Below are positions 22,475 to 33,848 of a stretch of 64,000 nucleotides of DNA, piece by piece. Within the stretch, counting starts at the first letter, position 1. Each line of letters starts with the position of its first letter. The DNA comes from Panagrolaimus kolymaensis (taxonomy: Eukaryota > Nematoda > Chromadorea > Rhabditida > Panagrolaimidae), in contig JAJQJQ010000012.1 of assembly GCA_028622995.1 (NCBI GenBank), positions 4,774,001 through 4,838,000 of the forward strand. The letters run 5' to 3'. Position numbers and translations under genes: made by a program. The notes under the pieces were generated by a model, which had not been told where the DNA came from, searched no databases, and saw nothing but the letters and a program-made list of their open reading frames with translations.

Positions 22475-22930
22475 TTTCTGATTTCAATTAAAATCTAAAA
22501 CAAACGAAGTTTCAAGTATTTTTCCTAACAATGTGTTATTTTAGTTGTTTGAGGAAAAATAAAAATGAAGAAGAACTCCCATTAATTTTTTTATGCTTTT
22601 AAAAGCGTGATGGAAAATATTGATAAGAACTTTCTAACATCTCCTCTTCAAACTGATGGCGGTAGTAAAAAAAATATAAGCCAAAACAATTATTACTGTT
22701 TTTTTTTTATTCTCACAAAAATGATTATTGTCTTTTTAACGCTTTTTTATGGGTTTAATTTTGACATGTGAGAAAAACCATTTTACATTATTTGCTTTGT
22801 TTTTTTCTTCTTCTTTGGTTGCGTGAAAAATATCTGTAATTTTTGAGAGACAAAATTATTTCAAGTAACTAAAAAAGCTTTCTGCAATCTTTTTCTTAGA
22901 TTTTTAGAATGAAAAAAATGCAAAAATATC
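22475..22930. promoter_or_regulatory. Upstream region of the BTB gene
   Basis: About 450 AT-rich bases between the BTB start and tRNA-Pro. It presumably holds the BTB promoter. No motif is assigned. Confidence 0.35.
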
Positions 22931-23002
22931 GGGCTGAGCCGGGGATCGATCCCGGGACCTCTCGCACCCTAAGCGAGAATCATACCACTAGACCACTCAG
23001 CC
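22931..23002 (-). tRNA. tRNA-Pro(AGG)
   Basis: 72 nt on the minus strand. The acceptor is GGCTGAG/CTCAGCC, the anticodon arm CTCGC-TTAGGGT-GCGAG has anticodon AGG, and the T arm has GGGATCGATCCC. Confidence 0.94.
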
Positions 23003-23547
23003 TGTTTCAGGTGGTTAAAAAAATAGCAGTGCATTTATTTTCAGAAAACTTTTATTTCTTCAAGGATAAAAGATAAATTAAAGAAAACTAAACCGATAAA
23101 AAAGAAACGCAGTCGTAAACTAATTTGTCTGGTGTCGAGCATTAAAGGAAATATGTGTGTATGACTGACCGATTCACAATCAAAAACGTGACACATTTTA
23201 ATTACATTTTTTGAATCGCGTTAGTGGAGTTCTGGAACAACAGTTTTTTTGTTTTTTTAAAGTCGCGATTAAAAGCAACATTATTCATTACTTAAACGGT
23301 TTTTTATTGCAATGATTTTTGCAGAAAAAAAGGAAAAGCAAAAGAAAACGGAAAAAGCACATGCTTTCCAGCAAGATTAAGTCGCCATAGAAACAGAACT
23401 TTCCAAAATGGAGCAAAGCCAAAAAAAATTTACAGCTAATAATGCTTTTTTCTTGCCATATATATATTTTTAAAGTAATAATGTAAAAAAATAGTTTTAT
23501 TCTTAGTAAATTTTATATATATAATAAAATAGTTTAAAACTTCAAAA
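23003..23547. promoter_or_regulatory. Upstream region of the 23.5 kb gene
   Basis: About 545 AT-rich bases that presumably include the promoter of the following gene. No specific signal is identified. Confidence 0.35.
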
Positions 23548-25176
23548 ATGCCAGAAAATGGAAATCGTCGACGACGACATCGACCAAGATCCAAAAGTCA
23601 TAAAGAAACAAGCGCCACTTCGGCACCAAAATCAACATCCCAAGATTATTTGCACCAACTTGAAAGTAAATTAGATCGAGCTAAAATGGCGAGGGTAAGT
23701 TTTTGCTTTTGCCCTTTTTATCTAAGAAAAATGTCTATTAGGATAATTATTTGGATCATTTAAAACAAAAATATCCTTCATGGAATTCAAATTATAATGC
23801 AGTAAGCCATTTTAGAATAAATTAACTCCGAAATTATTTATATTTGCTTTTTAGTGTCCTCCGCCATATTCCTCACATCAATCCCACGTACTTCTGCCAG
23901 GTCAAATTCCAAATTATCTTGGAAATCTTCCCCCTGCATTTGAAATGCCTCAACCTCAAAGACGCTCATTAATAAGTGATTTGCAAACAAGTCAATATTT
24001 TTGGAATCCTCCAGAAACTATAAAAACAAATGAAAGTTATCGAAGGGTTGAATTATTAAATACGACTGAACCCATTCCATCAAGTTCCATATATCTTGAA
24101 ACAGATATGCCAAATGTTTTAAATCGACTTCAACAAATTCAAACAAATTTGAAGGATTTAAAGGAGCATCGATTAAGTATGCCAACAGTGGAATATTTTA
24201 GGTAATATATTTTTTTAATCTTGGCATTGCAGAAAATGAAGGTGTAATATATTTTTTTTATAGGAAGGTAGCACCCGATTTGAAAGCAGATTTATCAAAT
24301 CTTTCAACTTCATATTACGGCAAAAAGGAGCGAGCTGATATTCCATCATTGGCAGAATTAAAGTCGAGAATATTAAATATGGATTTACATGTAGAAAAGC
24401 GATCAAGAGAAATATTGGATGAAGCATGGAATAGAAAAAAGAGGAAAGAAGAAAAGGAATTTGTTGAAACAAAGTTGTTTGAAGATAACCATCATTCAAA
24501 AATGCCAGAATGGTTAAAGGAAAGAAAAAGTGCAGTGGAAGAAATGGAAGATGCGAAGAGGGAAGAAGAAAAAGTAGTTGTTCAAACAATTCAGCCACAA
24601 CTATCTCAGATTATTCATCAACAAAATGTGGAAGTAAAAGAAAATCCAGGACCTCAAGAAGTTCCCAAGGATGTAATTGCTCCAACAAGGAGGATAGTTT
24701 TTGGTCAAACAACAGCAACGACGACAACTTCATTACCAGCAGAAGTTAAAACCAAATCTCCGCCATTAGAAAAAACAACAAAGCCAGCAATTGCACCGAC
24801 AAAACATATATCGCCGCCATCATCTTCACCTTCTCCACCTCCAGCTAAAGCCCAAAGCGAAGATTCAAAATCTTCATATAACAAAATGTTGGAACTTCTT
24901 CGCCCAAAAACTTATCAAGTCACAACATCTTCAAGCTCATCGGAAGATGAATTTGCAGCGATAACTTCTAAATCCAAACCACCATCAACAACAACATCTT
25001 CAACTATTCCAGCAACTATAAAACCAATAAAAACTCCCCCGCAATTAATTCCTCAACCGCCATCTTTTCTTTCTAAACCTAATCCAGTTGCTGCTGCAAT
25101 ACCAAGCCTTTCAAAGACTCTCAATTTAACTCAAATTTCTGGTAAAGATGATTCAGACGATGATTTTTTTAATTAA
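23548..25176 (+). CDS. Proline/serine/threonine-rich protein of unknown function
   Basis: Exons 23548-23694, 23742-23801, 23855-24201 and 24264-25176 join in frame to 488 residues. I do not recognise a family. The N-terminus is strongly basic (RRRRHRPRSKS), followed by a short helical segment and a charged, predicted coiled-coil middle (about residues 185-280). A long disordered tail is rich in Pro, Ser, Thr and Lys, with SSSSSEDEF and SPPSSSPSPPPA stretches. It ends in the acidic motif DDSDDDFFN. The composition suits a nuclear or scaffold protein, but that is inference. Exon joins are good and no frame disruption is seen. Confidence 0.78.
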
Positions 25177-28100
25177 ATCAAAATATGTATGTATTTTTGT
25201 GTTTGTCAAAAGATAAGGAAATAAATGAATGGTATTACATATTTATTATTTTAATATTTCTTTTTTGTTGTTTGAAAGTAATAATTGAAAATTGTAAAAA
25301 CAAATTTTTTTTGTTGTCGTTGAAAAGTATAAACATTTTTTAATGAGAATGTTTTCGTACTCACAAATTTTATTGTTTTTTCCCTTCCATCTACAATTGT
25401 AAGTAACTTGTAATTATCATTAATATTATTATTATGAAATACTAAGAAAATACAAAACAAAAACACTTTTAAAACAATTTTTTCAAACAAAGAATGAATT
25501 TAATTTTTCTTTCTTTAAAAAAATTGCACAACAAAATTTTTAACACAGTATTCAAGTCTTAGAAAAATTTATTTTGCAGCTGTTTTTTTTCTTTTTCTTC
25601 GCGTACTTTTAAATTCCCTAAAGTTGCGTCTAGTTTTTCATTTTTTTGTGAGAAACAGTAACAAACCTATTTTTTTATGTTTCAAAAAGAAGTATAAAAG
25701 TGTAACTTAAAATAACTCACAAAAAAAAGTGCAAATCCCATACGGTCATTTTATTTTATATTTTTTGACATCATAAATCTTGCGCATAAAGCAGGTTGTT
25801 TTTTTTATTTGTGTGTAATGCTTTGAAAAAAGTAAAATGAAAGCACCATATGTATCAAAACATGACGTCCATAAAAATTCAATTTGTAATAAAGTATATA
25901 CACATATCAACCAGGAACGCAATAAAAAAAATTATTAATTTTCAAAGAAAAACAAATTTAACTAGAAATGAAAAACGCGTTCGTTGTTATTGTCTCAAAA
26001 TAATTATTTTTATGAGCTTTGATTATGTTACTACGTAATAATTAAAAAAAAGTGTTACAACCCACAGTAATAATTCGTTGTATCTTTAAATCGAGTTTTA
26101 AAGCCGATATATTTGAATGTGGGTGTTTTTTTTTACTATTAAAACAATCTTCTTTGTTGGTTGCCAAATAAAAGCTAACGATAGTCGTGAAATGAAAAAT
26201 TTCTTTTGCATAAATTTTATAATTGCTTTTGGGCGTTAATGAGTGAACCAAACTTTGATGCAATCTTTTGATTATTTATACGTTTGGTTTGCGCTACTTT
26301 AAAAAAAATAAGACTTTGAAAGGTAGGGTTTCATTTAAAATTTATTCAAGTAAATTATGGTAAAAACTTATTCGATGTGAGGCAAAACTAAAAAAGTTTT
26401 AGCTTCAACACTTTTTTAGAATTTTAAATTTGAAGCTAGATCTTTGTCCATTTTAATTTAGTTTTACTATGGTCTAATAATTTTTTGAGCGCTTTTTGTT
26501 GCTAAATTATAACACATTTTTTCTCATTTTATTTAAAGTTCAAATCACAATTTTTGAAGCTTTTTCTATTAAAAAAATAAATTGAAGAAGCAATTCGGAT
26601 TTAGTTTCCAACAAAACGTTTCAAGAATTGTTCTCAAAATTTTTGAAAATGGCCAGTAAAAATTAAGTTTTTAGTAGCAAGCGGAGTTTATGATTCCATA
26701 CACAAATTTTGATTTTTCCTTTTTCATGTTATGTACTTTTTTTTGGAATCCATTATTCTTGTGTTTCAGTTTTTAAACATTTTCATTCTCTCTTTTGATT
26801 TTAATTTTATAAAGTTTTTCTTGTCCCTTAATTCTATTTTATAAAACATAAAATGTTTTTCAATCTTTGTTCTGCTCTTTTTTTAATTTGTTTCACAACT
26901 TCCTTTTCATATTATTTAATTTACAGTAATTTCTTTTATTCATGCTTGCTTTAACTTCTTAAATCCAATAATTAATAATTAACTACATTTTATAGTTGTT
27001 TCCTCCTTTTTTTACAATTACAATAATACAATTTTAATTAAATTTTAATTTCTTTTGAAAGTTACAACAATGAACAATTAAAAGAAAGTTTTTTTTATTA
27101 AAGCAAAAAAAGAGATTGTTTTATCGAAGGTGCTGGTTGTGGTGTTTCCCTGTATTGCAATATGTATGTACATATTACTTTTATTTACCCCTCATTTAAA
27201 AAATTAATCTATCGCATATAATTTTTGGTAATTTTGAGACTAGACTTTTAAGCTTTTTTATAATAAACTTAGATAAAGAGAAAAAGAACACTGCCACTTT
27301 TTTTTTAGTAATACTACGGTGACAATAGTTACGAGCTCACTCATCTCAGCTGAGCAGGTGTGCTTTTAGTTGCGCTGCTCTCTTAGGAATCACGCATAAG
27401 AGGACAAATGCACTTTTTTACCTATGCATAAGCTAGCTAGCTATTCCATTTTTTTTGAGAGAGAAAATGTTACTACTAACAAGAAAGAAAGAAAAAAGTA
27501 AAAAAGAAACATAAGTTATAAAATAATAAAAAAGGACATTTATAAAAATGAATTACTCATTATGAAGTTCATATTCTTTTTTCTTTTTTATTTTGACGAC
27601 GACAACCACCAACCAACTCATGTGTGTGCCAATTTCGTTCTATGGTCTTCAAATTACACAGGTGCATTAAAATCAAAAATGTGGGAGGAGAACTTTTATT
27701 AAAAGAAAGAGACTTGGAAGGAAGCAAAAAAAAAATGTAATTTATATAAATTTGAAAAAGATGAAAAGAAAAAAATGCCATAGGTAAAAAAATAAAGAGC
27801 AAAGGTTTATTTTGTTTTTTTGTTTTACAACCTTTTTTCATCCAAATGTATTCATTCATTCCTTGGTTGATTTTTTTTCTTTCGGAATGGCATTGTTTTT
27901 TTTTTTGAATAAAGACTTTTTAATTTTGAAAACTCCAAAATTGGAAGAATTCAAACCAAAGTTAGTAAAGCTACAGTATTTCAAAAATATCTTTATAGAA
28001 AATAACCATTCTTTGCGATTTTGTTAATTATTAATATCGTTTGTTTACTGTAGCCTAAATAAAACAAGAAAAAATGCGTTAAAATATGTTTTTGGGTTTT

Positions 28101-28529
28101 AAAGTTTTCAGAAATTGTCTTGCCAAAATTTATGAACTTTGTATTTTCTAACGAAACTACTTTTTCGTTTTTTATTAATCTCATTGAAAAACAAGCTCAC
28201 AAGTTCAAAGTTGCATTTTTTTAGTCATCCTAAAAGTTCAGAACTTTAATTTTAATTGTCTGATTCAACATTTTTGAGAAAATTTAATTAAACCTCCCAT
28301 TTTTTTTTGTTTTAACTTTCAGTTATTACTTTTTTACATTTATATTTTTTTACTGTATGTTCCGCCCATTTTTCTTTTAAAAATTTAAAGCGATAATTAT
28401 CCAATATTTAAATATCAAAAAATACTTCTTTAATGTTCAAATTTTATTTCTTTTTAGTTATCCATCATCCATTTGCTGCCAACCAACCCGCCATCCAGAA
28501 TTATTTCATTTGATAAAATTTTAGATTTT
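25177..28529. other. 3.3 kb AT-rich intergenic region
   Basis: No gene is supported. Near 27340-27400 there is a less AT-rich patch with the perfect palindrome CTCAGCTGAG, which holds an E-box core. The 3' part presumably contains the regulatory region or 5' exon of the bZIP gene. Confidence 0.5.
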
Positions 28530-29019
28530 ATGAATGCATCTTCAACCACAACACCCACATCTACGTCTACAGTAACCCCACCGCATACTTCATTTATTCA
28601 AGCTTTTGCAACTGCCTCATCATCAGCATTTAATCAATTTTCATTTTTGCAATCACAAATGACTGCATCTCCTACACCTTCAACATCTTCAAATTATGAT
28701 CAGAGATATAAGGATAAACGAAGTCGAAATAATGCCGCCGTTAAAAAATGTCGTGAAATTAAAAGGAAGCATGAACGAGAAACCATTGATGATTTGGCAA
28801 AAGAGAAAAAGAAATTTAAAGAATTAACAGAGTAAGTTAAAATTTGTTAAAAGTTAAAACTCAATGAGTCTTATCAAATCCAATAATAAAAAATGTCTTA
28901 GAGAGCAATACCTTCTTGAAACAGAAGTGAAAATCGTTCAAGAGTTGATACCATATTGCCGAAATAAGCGCAAAGAAGATATACTGCCACCTCCACCATC
29001 AACAACAACTACCACATAA
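28530..29019 (+). CDS. C/EBP-type bZIP transcription factor, short
   Basis: Exons 28530-28831 and 28902-29019 give 139 residues from the first ATG. The basic region RSRNNAAVKKCREIKRKHE has the C/EBP-style NNxAVKK core that contacts DNA. A short heptad region runs across the exon junction, and the protein ends in a proline then threonine run. The open frame continues upstream of the ATG to an acceptor at 28457, so an upstream coding exon is possible; otherwise the acceptor may be used for trans-splicing. The short zipper suggests a C/EBP-gamma-like dimer partner, which is inference. It should bind DNA in the nucleus. Confidence 0.82.
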
Positions 29020-29305
29020 AATTATGCATTCACAGATAATATAAAAAATTTATTAATACAAGTTAAAAATTATAAATAAAAATTTGTGATAATAATAATA
29101 AAAAATAAAGATTCTATTGTAATGCAATCATCCAAAGCAATAAATTGCACATGAAGATCATATTACTCTAGAATCAAAACAAAGGCACATTTACAAAACA
29201 TTATTCCTGCACGTTGGTATTGAAAGTATAGCACATTTAGATAAAGACCATTAAGAAATTTCACAGCATCCATACCCGATGTAAACTATTAATCATTTTC
29301 ATTGG

Positions 29306-30744
29306 TTAAAATTCACCATTTTCAAAGATAGGTGGGATTTGAGTATGGGTGACTTCAGAGCGAGCAACAAGGTCATCACAAATATCCAAGAGTTCTTTCT
29401 TTTCATCTTGAAGTCGTTGAACTTCACCTTCAAGGGATCGAAGAGTCAATTCTTGTTGTCGAACTTTGAAGCGTGTGCTAAGAATTGCATCGTCAAATTC
29501 CCGTCTAATTCTATCAACAGCAACATCAGCTCTATAACTCAATAAAGTTAGATAAAGAATTTAAAGAACACAATGTTTACTGTAAAAGTTCTTCTTCCGC
29601 GTCAGCAATTAAAGCATTATAACGAGCATGAAGTTCGTTAATCGTGTTTTTAGCTTCATCCATTTCATTTTGAATATGGTGAATATGTTCTAAATGTGAT
29701 TTTTCTTTATCCATAAGCATTTCTTGCTGGCGACATATTTCCCGCAAGCTTCTCATTGAAGCTGATGCATGTTCACGATATTGATCTCGTTCACGAATAA
29801 GTCGTTCAACATCGATATCAGGGGAAGGTGGTCGACTGGGAGCTTTTACAGCGGTAGTAGCAGCAGATGCAGAATTAATGAATGTTTGTTTCATTTCATA
29901 TAAGGCTTTGGCTTTCGATAATGACTGAAAGATTAGAGATGAAATAATAACAAAGCAACCAAAGGTTCAAACACACTCTTTCATGTTCTGATTTGCATTC
30001 CTTTTCTTTTTCAAAAACAAAAGAAGCTAAACGTAGCTGAAGTGCTGCCATCAAGCCTTCAGGTGGAGTATCAGCAAGTTCATTTAAAACACTTGCAACT
30101 TCCTTCGCTATAATGGTTTCATACGCAGGTACATTAACAGTATTATGTCGAACATGGTAAGTACGTCGACGCTCTTTCTTATTGCCATCATTATCAAAAG
30201 ATCCAGAAGAAGAACTAGTAGTTTCAGAAATTTCCATTGAATTTGGTAATTTGACTGAATCTAAAGTTTGTTCGATGGTGTCTTCTTTCGGCTGAACACC
30301 GTCAGCTCGAATTGATGGTTCATTTATTGTTTGAGTCAAATTTAATGCTTGAGTTGCATTTGTTAGCTCGTGAACAAGCTGAGCATTATTGTTGGCTGCT
30401 TCATTGTCATCACTTAAAGAAAAGAAAAATTAATGATATTGAGAATAAAAACCACGACATACACTTTGACAATTTCTTGACAAACTTCCGCAGTTGTATG
30501 AACTGGATCAAAAGGAATATGATCAGTTTCAATTAAATCATGATAGTCGTTATTTTCTCTTATGCCAGCTTCAATATTTTCAAATTCTTCATTAAGAGAA
30601 TCATTGCCTGAAGAATTAATATTTCCACCTTCGTAATTTCCAGAATCGTGTTCATCGAAGCTAAAATTTTATCATATTTAAAGTGTTCAAAAAAATAGAA
30701 ACAAACTCAGGGAGTCCGTCATCTTTAGTGAAAGTTCGATTCAT
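29306..30744 (-). CDS. tac-1: TACC-domain centrosomal/microtubule protein
   Basis: Exons 30707-30744, 30463-30660, 29977-30412, 29581-29924 and 29306-29537 join in frame to 415 residues. The N-terminal half is acidic and low complexity. The C-terminal half (about residues 230-415) is a long coiled coil. It ends in the TACC-type block LTLRSLEGEVQRL followed by KKELLDICDDLV. TACC proteins bind XMAP215/ZYG-9 and stabilise microtubules at centrosomes; C. elegans TAC-1 does this in the embryo. C. elegans TAC-1 is shorter, so the acidic N-terminus here is extra. Orthology rests on the coiled-coil signature, and another coiled-coil family cannot be fully excluded. It is divergent from MGME1, with about 400 bp between starts. 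Confidence 0.78.
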
Positions 30745-31143
30745 GATTAAAGATTATTTGCTTTCGTTGGGGTTAATTGAAAGGGATACTTTCGATCGTT
30801 ACAAAATAATTATCAGCTAATCAAAGTTACGTTCCTTTATGGAGAAATTGTTTTTCCACAAAAAAAAATCAATATAAAAATGTTGCTAATCTTGAAAAAC
30901 AATCATTGAGAGCAGCAAAGCCGACAAAAAGGTTTATTACAAAAAAAAATCAAAATTGGTGATCGCGCGCTTTCAAAATGAACACAAAGCCATTGATCAA
31001 GGTGTTAGAGTTTCAATGTTTGTAAAATATTTTTTGTGAATAATAAAGTTTACAGTATTTGTTACAATTTTCATCATATCCTTGAAAAGTGAGTTTTTTT
31101 AGTCTTTCTTTTATTAATTCATTGAAGCTATTTTTCAGGTGCA
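30745..31143. promoter_or_regulatory. Shared divergent promoter region (TACC and MGME1 genes)
   Basis: About 400 bp separate two genes on opposite strands, so both promoters must lie here or overlap. TTTTTCAG ends at 31138, just before the MGME1 ATG, and looks like a splice or trans-splice acceptor. A short upstream open frame begins at about 30979. Confidence 0.55.
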
Positions 31144-32315
31144 ATGTCATTACGAAGTTTTCGCTATGGTACATCACTTATGCCAACAATTGTCAAAAAC
31201 ATAACAGCAAGTCTTCCGCCACATTTAAAGCCAATTGATCCATCAAAGTTTGATGATGAAGCAAAAATGGAATTTGCTGCTAATTTTTCAACGGTTAGAA
31301 GATTTTCTTTTTGTTGGTTATGGTTTAACTATGATGAATTTTAGACTCAACGCAAGGGACCAAATTTGGAACTTACTGGGAGATATCCTTCCGTATCAGC
31401 TTTAATGAATGCAACAGAACCAGATCAAACAAAATTATATGAATGGCAAAAACGACAAGTTCAAGAAAAGGGTTATCCAGAATTCAGAAAATATATGGGT
31501 ACAAGAGCTGCATCAGGAACAAATTTTCATAGCACCATCAAAAATTTATTAGATGAATTAAAGAAAAATGGAGAGCTGAGTGATCAATCATGCAAAGATG
31601 CTGTTGAAGTATGTGCTCTTTTGAATATTCTTTGGTTAATGGCTTAACTTTTAGGATAAAGCATTAGAAGAAAATCGTGGTTATATAGAAGGAATTATTC
31701 CATTATTAAAAGAAATACCCAATAGAGAATGGATGGCAATTGAAAAAGCAACGACGAATAATCATTATTGTTACCAAGGACGATTTGATGCTATAGTTGA
31801 ACTTGGGTAAGTGACTATGGAATTAAAAATAATCAATGATCATGTTTTTTTTACAGAGGTGAACCAACTCTTGTTGATTGGAAAACGGTTAGTACTGCTT
31901 CATATAAGCATCAAGGTGTTAATGATCTTAAACGACTTTATGGCGTTCCTCTTCAAGTTGTATCTTATATCGTTGCTGTCAACACTGATCCTGCTTACTC
32001 TCATATGCCTCGTGTAAAATTTTATTCTCTTTACGTCGATGTTTAAAAATTAGTGTTTTAGATAAAGCAAGGTGCTGTTGTGCTTGCATATGAAGATGGT
32101 AGACCTGCTGAAGCTGTTATTATTCATGAAAATGAAATCACTGTTGGTGCTTTTTTTACTTGAATGTAGTGTAATCAAAATCTAATTCATTTTAGGAATA
32201 TTACAAGATCTTAGCAGAAAAAATTAATACCTTTTGGTGGAAAATGGAACATGCATCAAAGAAAGAAATCGACTCTCTTGGCAATATCAACTTTGTATTT
32301 AATCCTGTGATTTAG
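31144..32315 (+). CDS. mgme-1: Mitochondrial genome maintenance exonuclease 1 (PD-(D/E)XK nuclease)
   Basis: Exons 31144-31293, 31345-31608, 31655-31806, 31857-32013, 32062-32142 and 32196-32315 give 307 residues. The nuclease core shows Glu168 (MAIEKA), Asp183 in GRFDAIVEL and the VDWKT motif (Asp196, Lys198), matching MGME1. TGRYPSVSALM is an earlier conserved block. The first 20 residues are basic and free of acids, as a mitochondrial targeting peptide would be. MGME1 trims single-stranded flaps during mitochondrial DNA replication. The exon 5 donor is a weak GTTGGT, but exon 6 joins in frame with the expected continuation. It is convergent with the next collagen gene. Confidence 0.93.
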
Positions 32316-32584
32316 TTTTCATTTTTTTAAATTGTTTGAAGAAATATGATATTGTTACAGTTTCTTTTTATTGTTTTGATTTTACGTTGATTAATAAAGC
32401 TTTTTGTATGCATTTTCTTTGATTTGTTGTTTTTTTCCCGCCGCTTTTGTGTTATTGAAAATTTTGTTCCATTACAAATTTGTTACAGGAATAACTCTAG
32501 CTGCATGAAATGTTTTTTTCATCATTTAATTTATCCAAAGATATACAAAGGTGCAAAATTATTATTATTATGCAATAACAAATT

Positions 32585-33848
32585 TTATTTTTTCTTTTGA
32601 TAACCTGATCCTGTTCTTGCTTGTTCGCAATGGTCACATGATCCCGGATTTCCTGGAGATCCACGAGGACCTGGTGGACCATGAGGTCCTGGTAGGCCAT
32701 CTGAGCCTTTCTCGCCTGCATCACCGGGAGGTCCTAAAAAAGGAAAGTAAAATAAAGCCTTTTAAAAATATATTGAATCCTACCGATCGGTCCAGGTCTT
32801 CCGGGTAATCCATCTTTTCCTGGAGGACCAGGTGGACCTGAAAAAAATATGAAAGTTAAATAAAGCTTTTAAAAAAATGTTAAATCTTACCTTGTGGACC
32901 AGGAGCACCAGGTGGACCAGGAGGTCCTGGAGGCGCGGAATTAATTAATTCACCGGGAGGTCCAGGAGGTCCTTTATCACCAGATTCGCCGGGAGGACCT
33001 AAAATTTTGAAGATTAATCGTGGACCTTTAAAAATTAAGTAATCTCTTACCTTGTGGACCAACAGGACCTGGTGGTCCAGGAATACCAGGAGTGCCATCT
33101 TTGCCAGGTCGTCCAGCATCACCTTGAGGTCCAGGTAAACCTTTTGGTCCAGGAGGACCAGCTGGCCCAGGTGGACCTGGTGGACATTTTTGGCATCTAA
33201 AAATCGTGGCTGTAATACGAGTGTTGTTAAAGTCGATTCAGTCACTTACGGTGGTTTTGGTGGTGGTCCAGGTAAAAGAACGCCTTCTCTACCAGGAGGC
33301 CCAGGATTTCCTGGTCTTCCAGGAGCACCAGGTCGGCCATCTCTTCCAGGAGGCCCGGGTGGACCTAAAAAAAGAAAAGATAAATAAAGATAATTTTTTA
33401 AATGTCAAATCTTACCTGGTGGACCACGTTGGCATGTGCAACATGATCCGGGTGGACCAGCTTGGTTTACGCCTGGAGATGAGCCGACTGGATCGGCATT
33501 ATATCCTTCAAAAGCTTGACGCTTTGTGCGATTGGATAACATTTCAGGGAAGCCTGTAGCTGCTTGAAGTTGAACCATTTCTTTCCACATATCTCTTGAA
33601 CGAGACTATAAAAAATGCTTATCTTTGAAATTATAAAAACAACAAAGTGCAAAACTTACTTTACAATAATCAACTTCTTCTTCCATAAGTGATTGAACTT
33701 TTTGAACATGATGATATACAATTGGTAAAGTAATTACGCAAGCAATCACAGAAACAACTGTAAAAGCTATGGCGCAAAAAGCTATGGGCTTTAAGGATTT
33801 TCGATGGCTGCCGTACCCGCTACCGGGTGGCATTTCAGGACTTTGCAT
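32585..33848 (-). CDS. Cuticle collagen (seven exons)
   Basis: Exons 33660-33848, 33416-33605, 33250-33364, 33051-33196, 32891-32998, 32784-32837 and 32585-32733 join to 316 residues. The N-terminus has a membrane anchor (about residues 20-45), DYCKSRSRDMW as homology block, and a furin site RTKR. Gly-X-Y tracts are separated by cysteine motifs (SCCTCQ and CQKC), and the end is [18 protein letters not shown]. Five of its six introns fall inside the Gly-X-Y region, four of them after the first base of a Gly codon. It differs from the three-exon collagen at 15 kb in exon count and tail, so it belongs to another collagen subgroup. It is an extracellular structural protein of the cuticle. Confidence 0.93.

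Noticed and set aside
24620..24665. 2A-like ribosome-skipping motif EVKENPGP in the proline-rich protein
   Set aside because: Two of the conserved residues before NPGP differ (DxE becomes EVK) and the upstream sequence lacks the usual helix, so skipping is unlikely.
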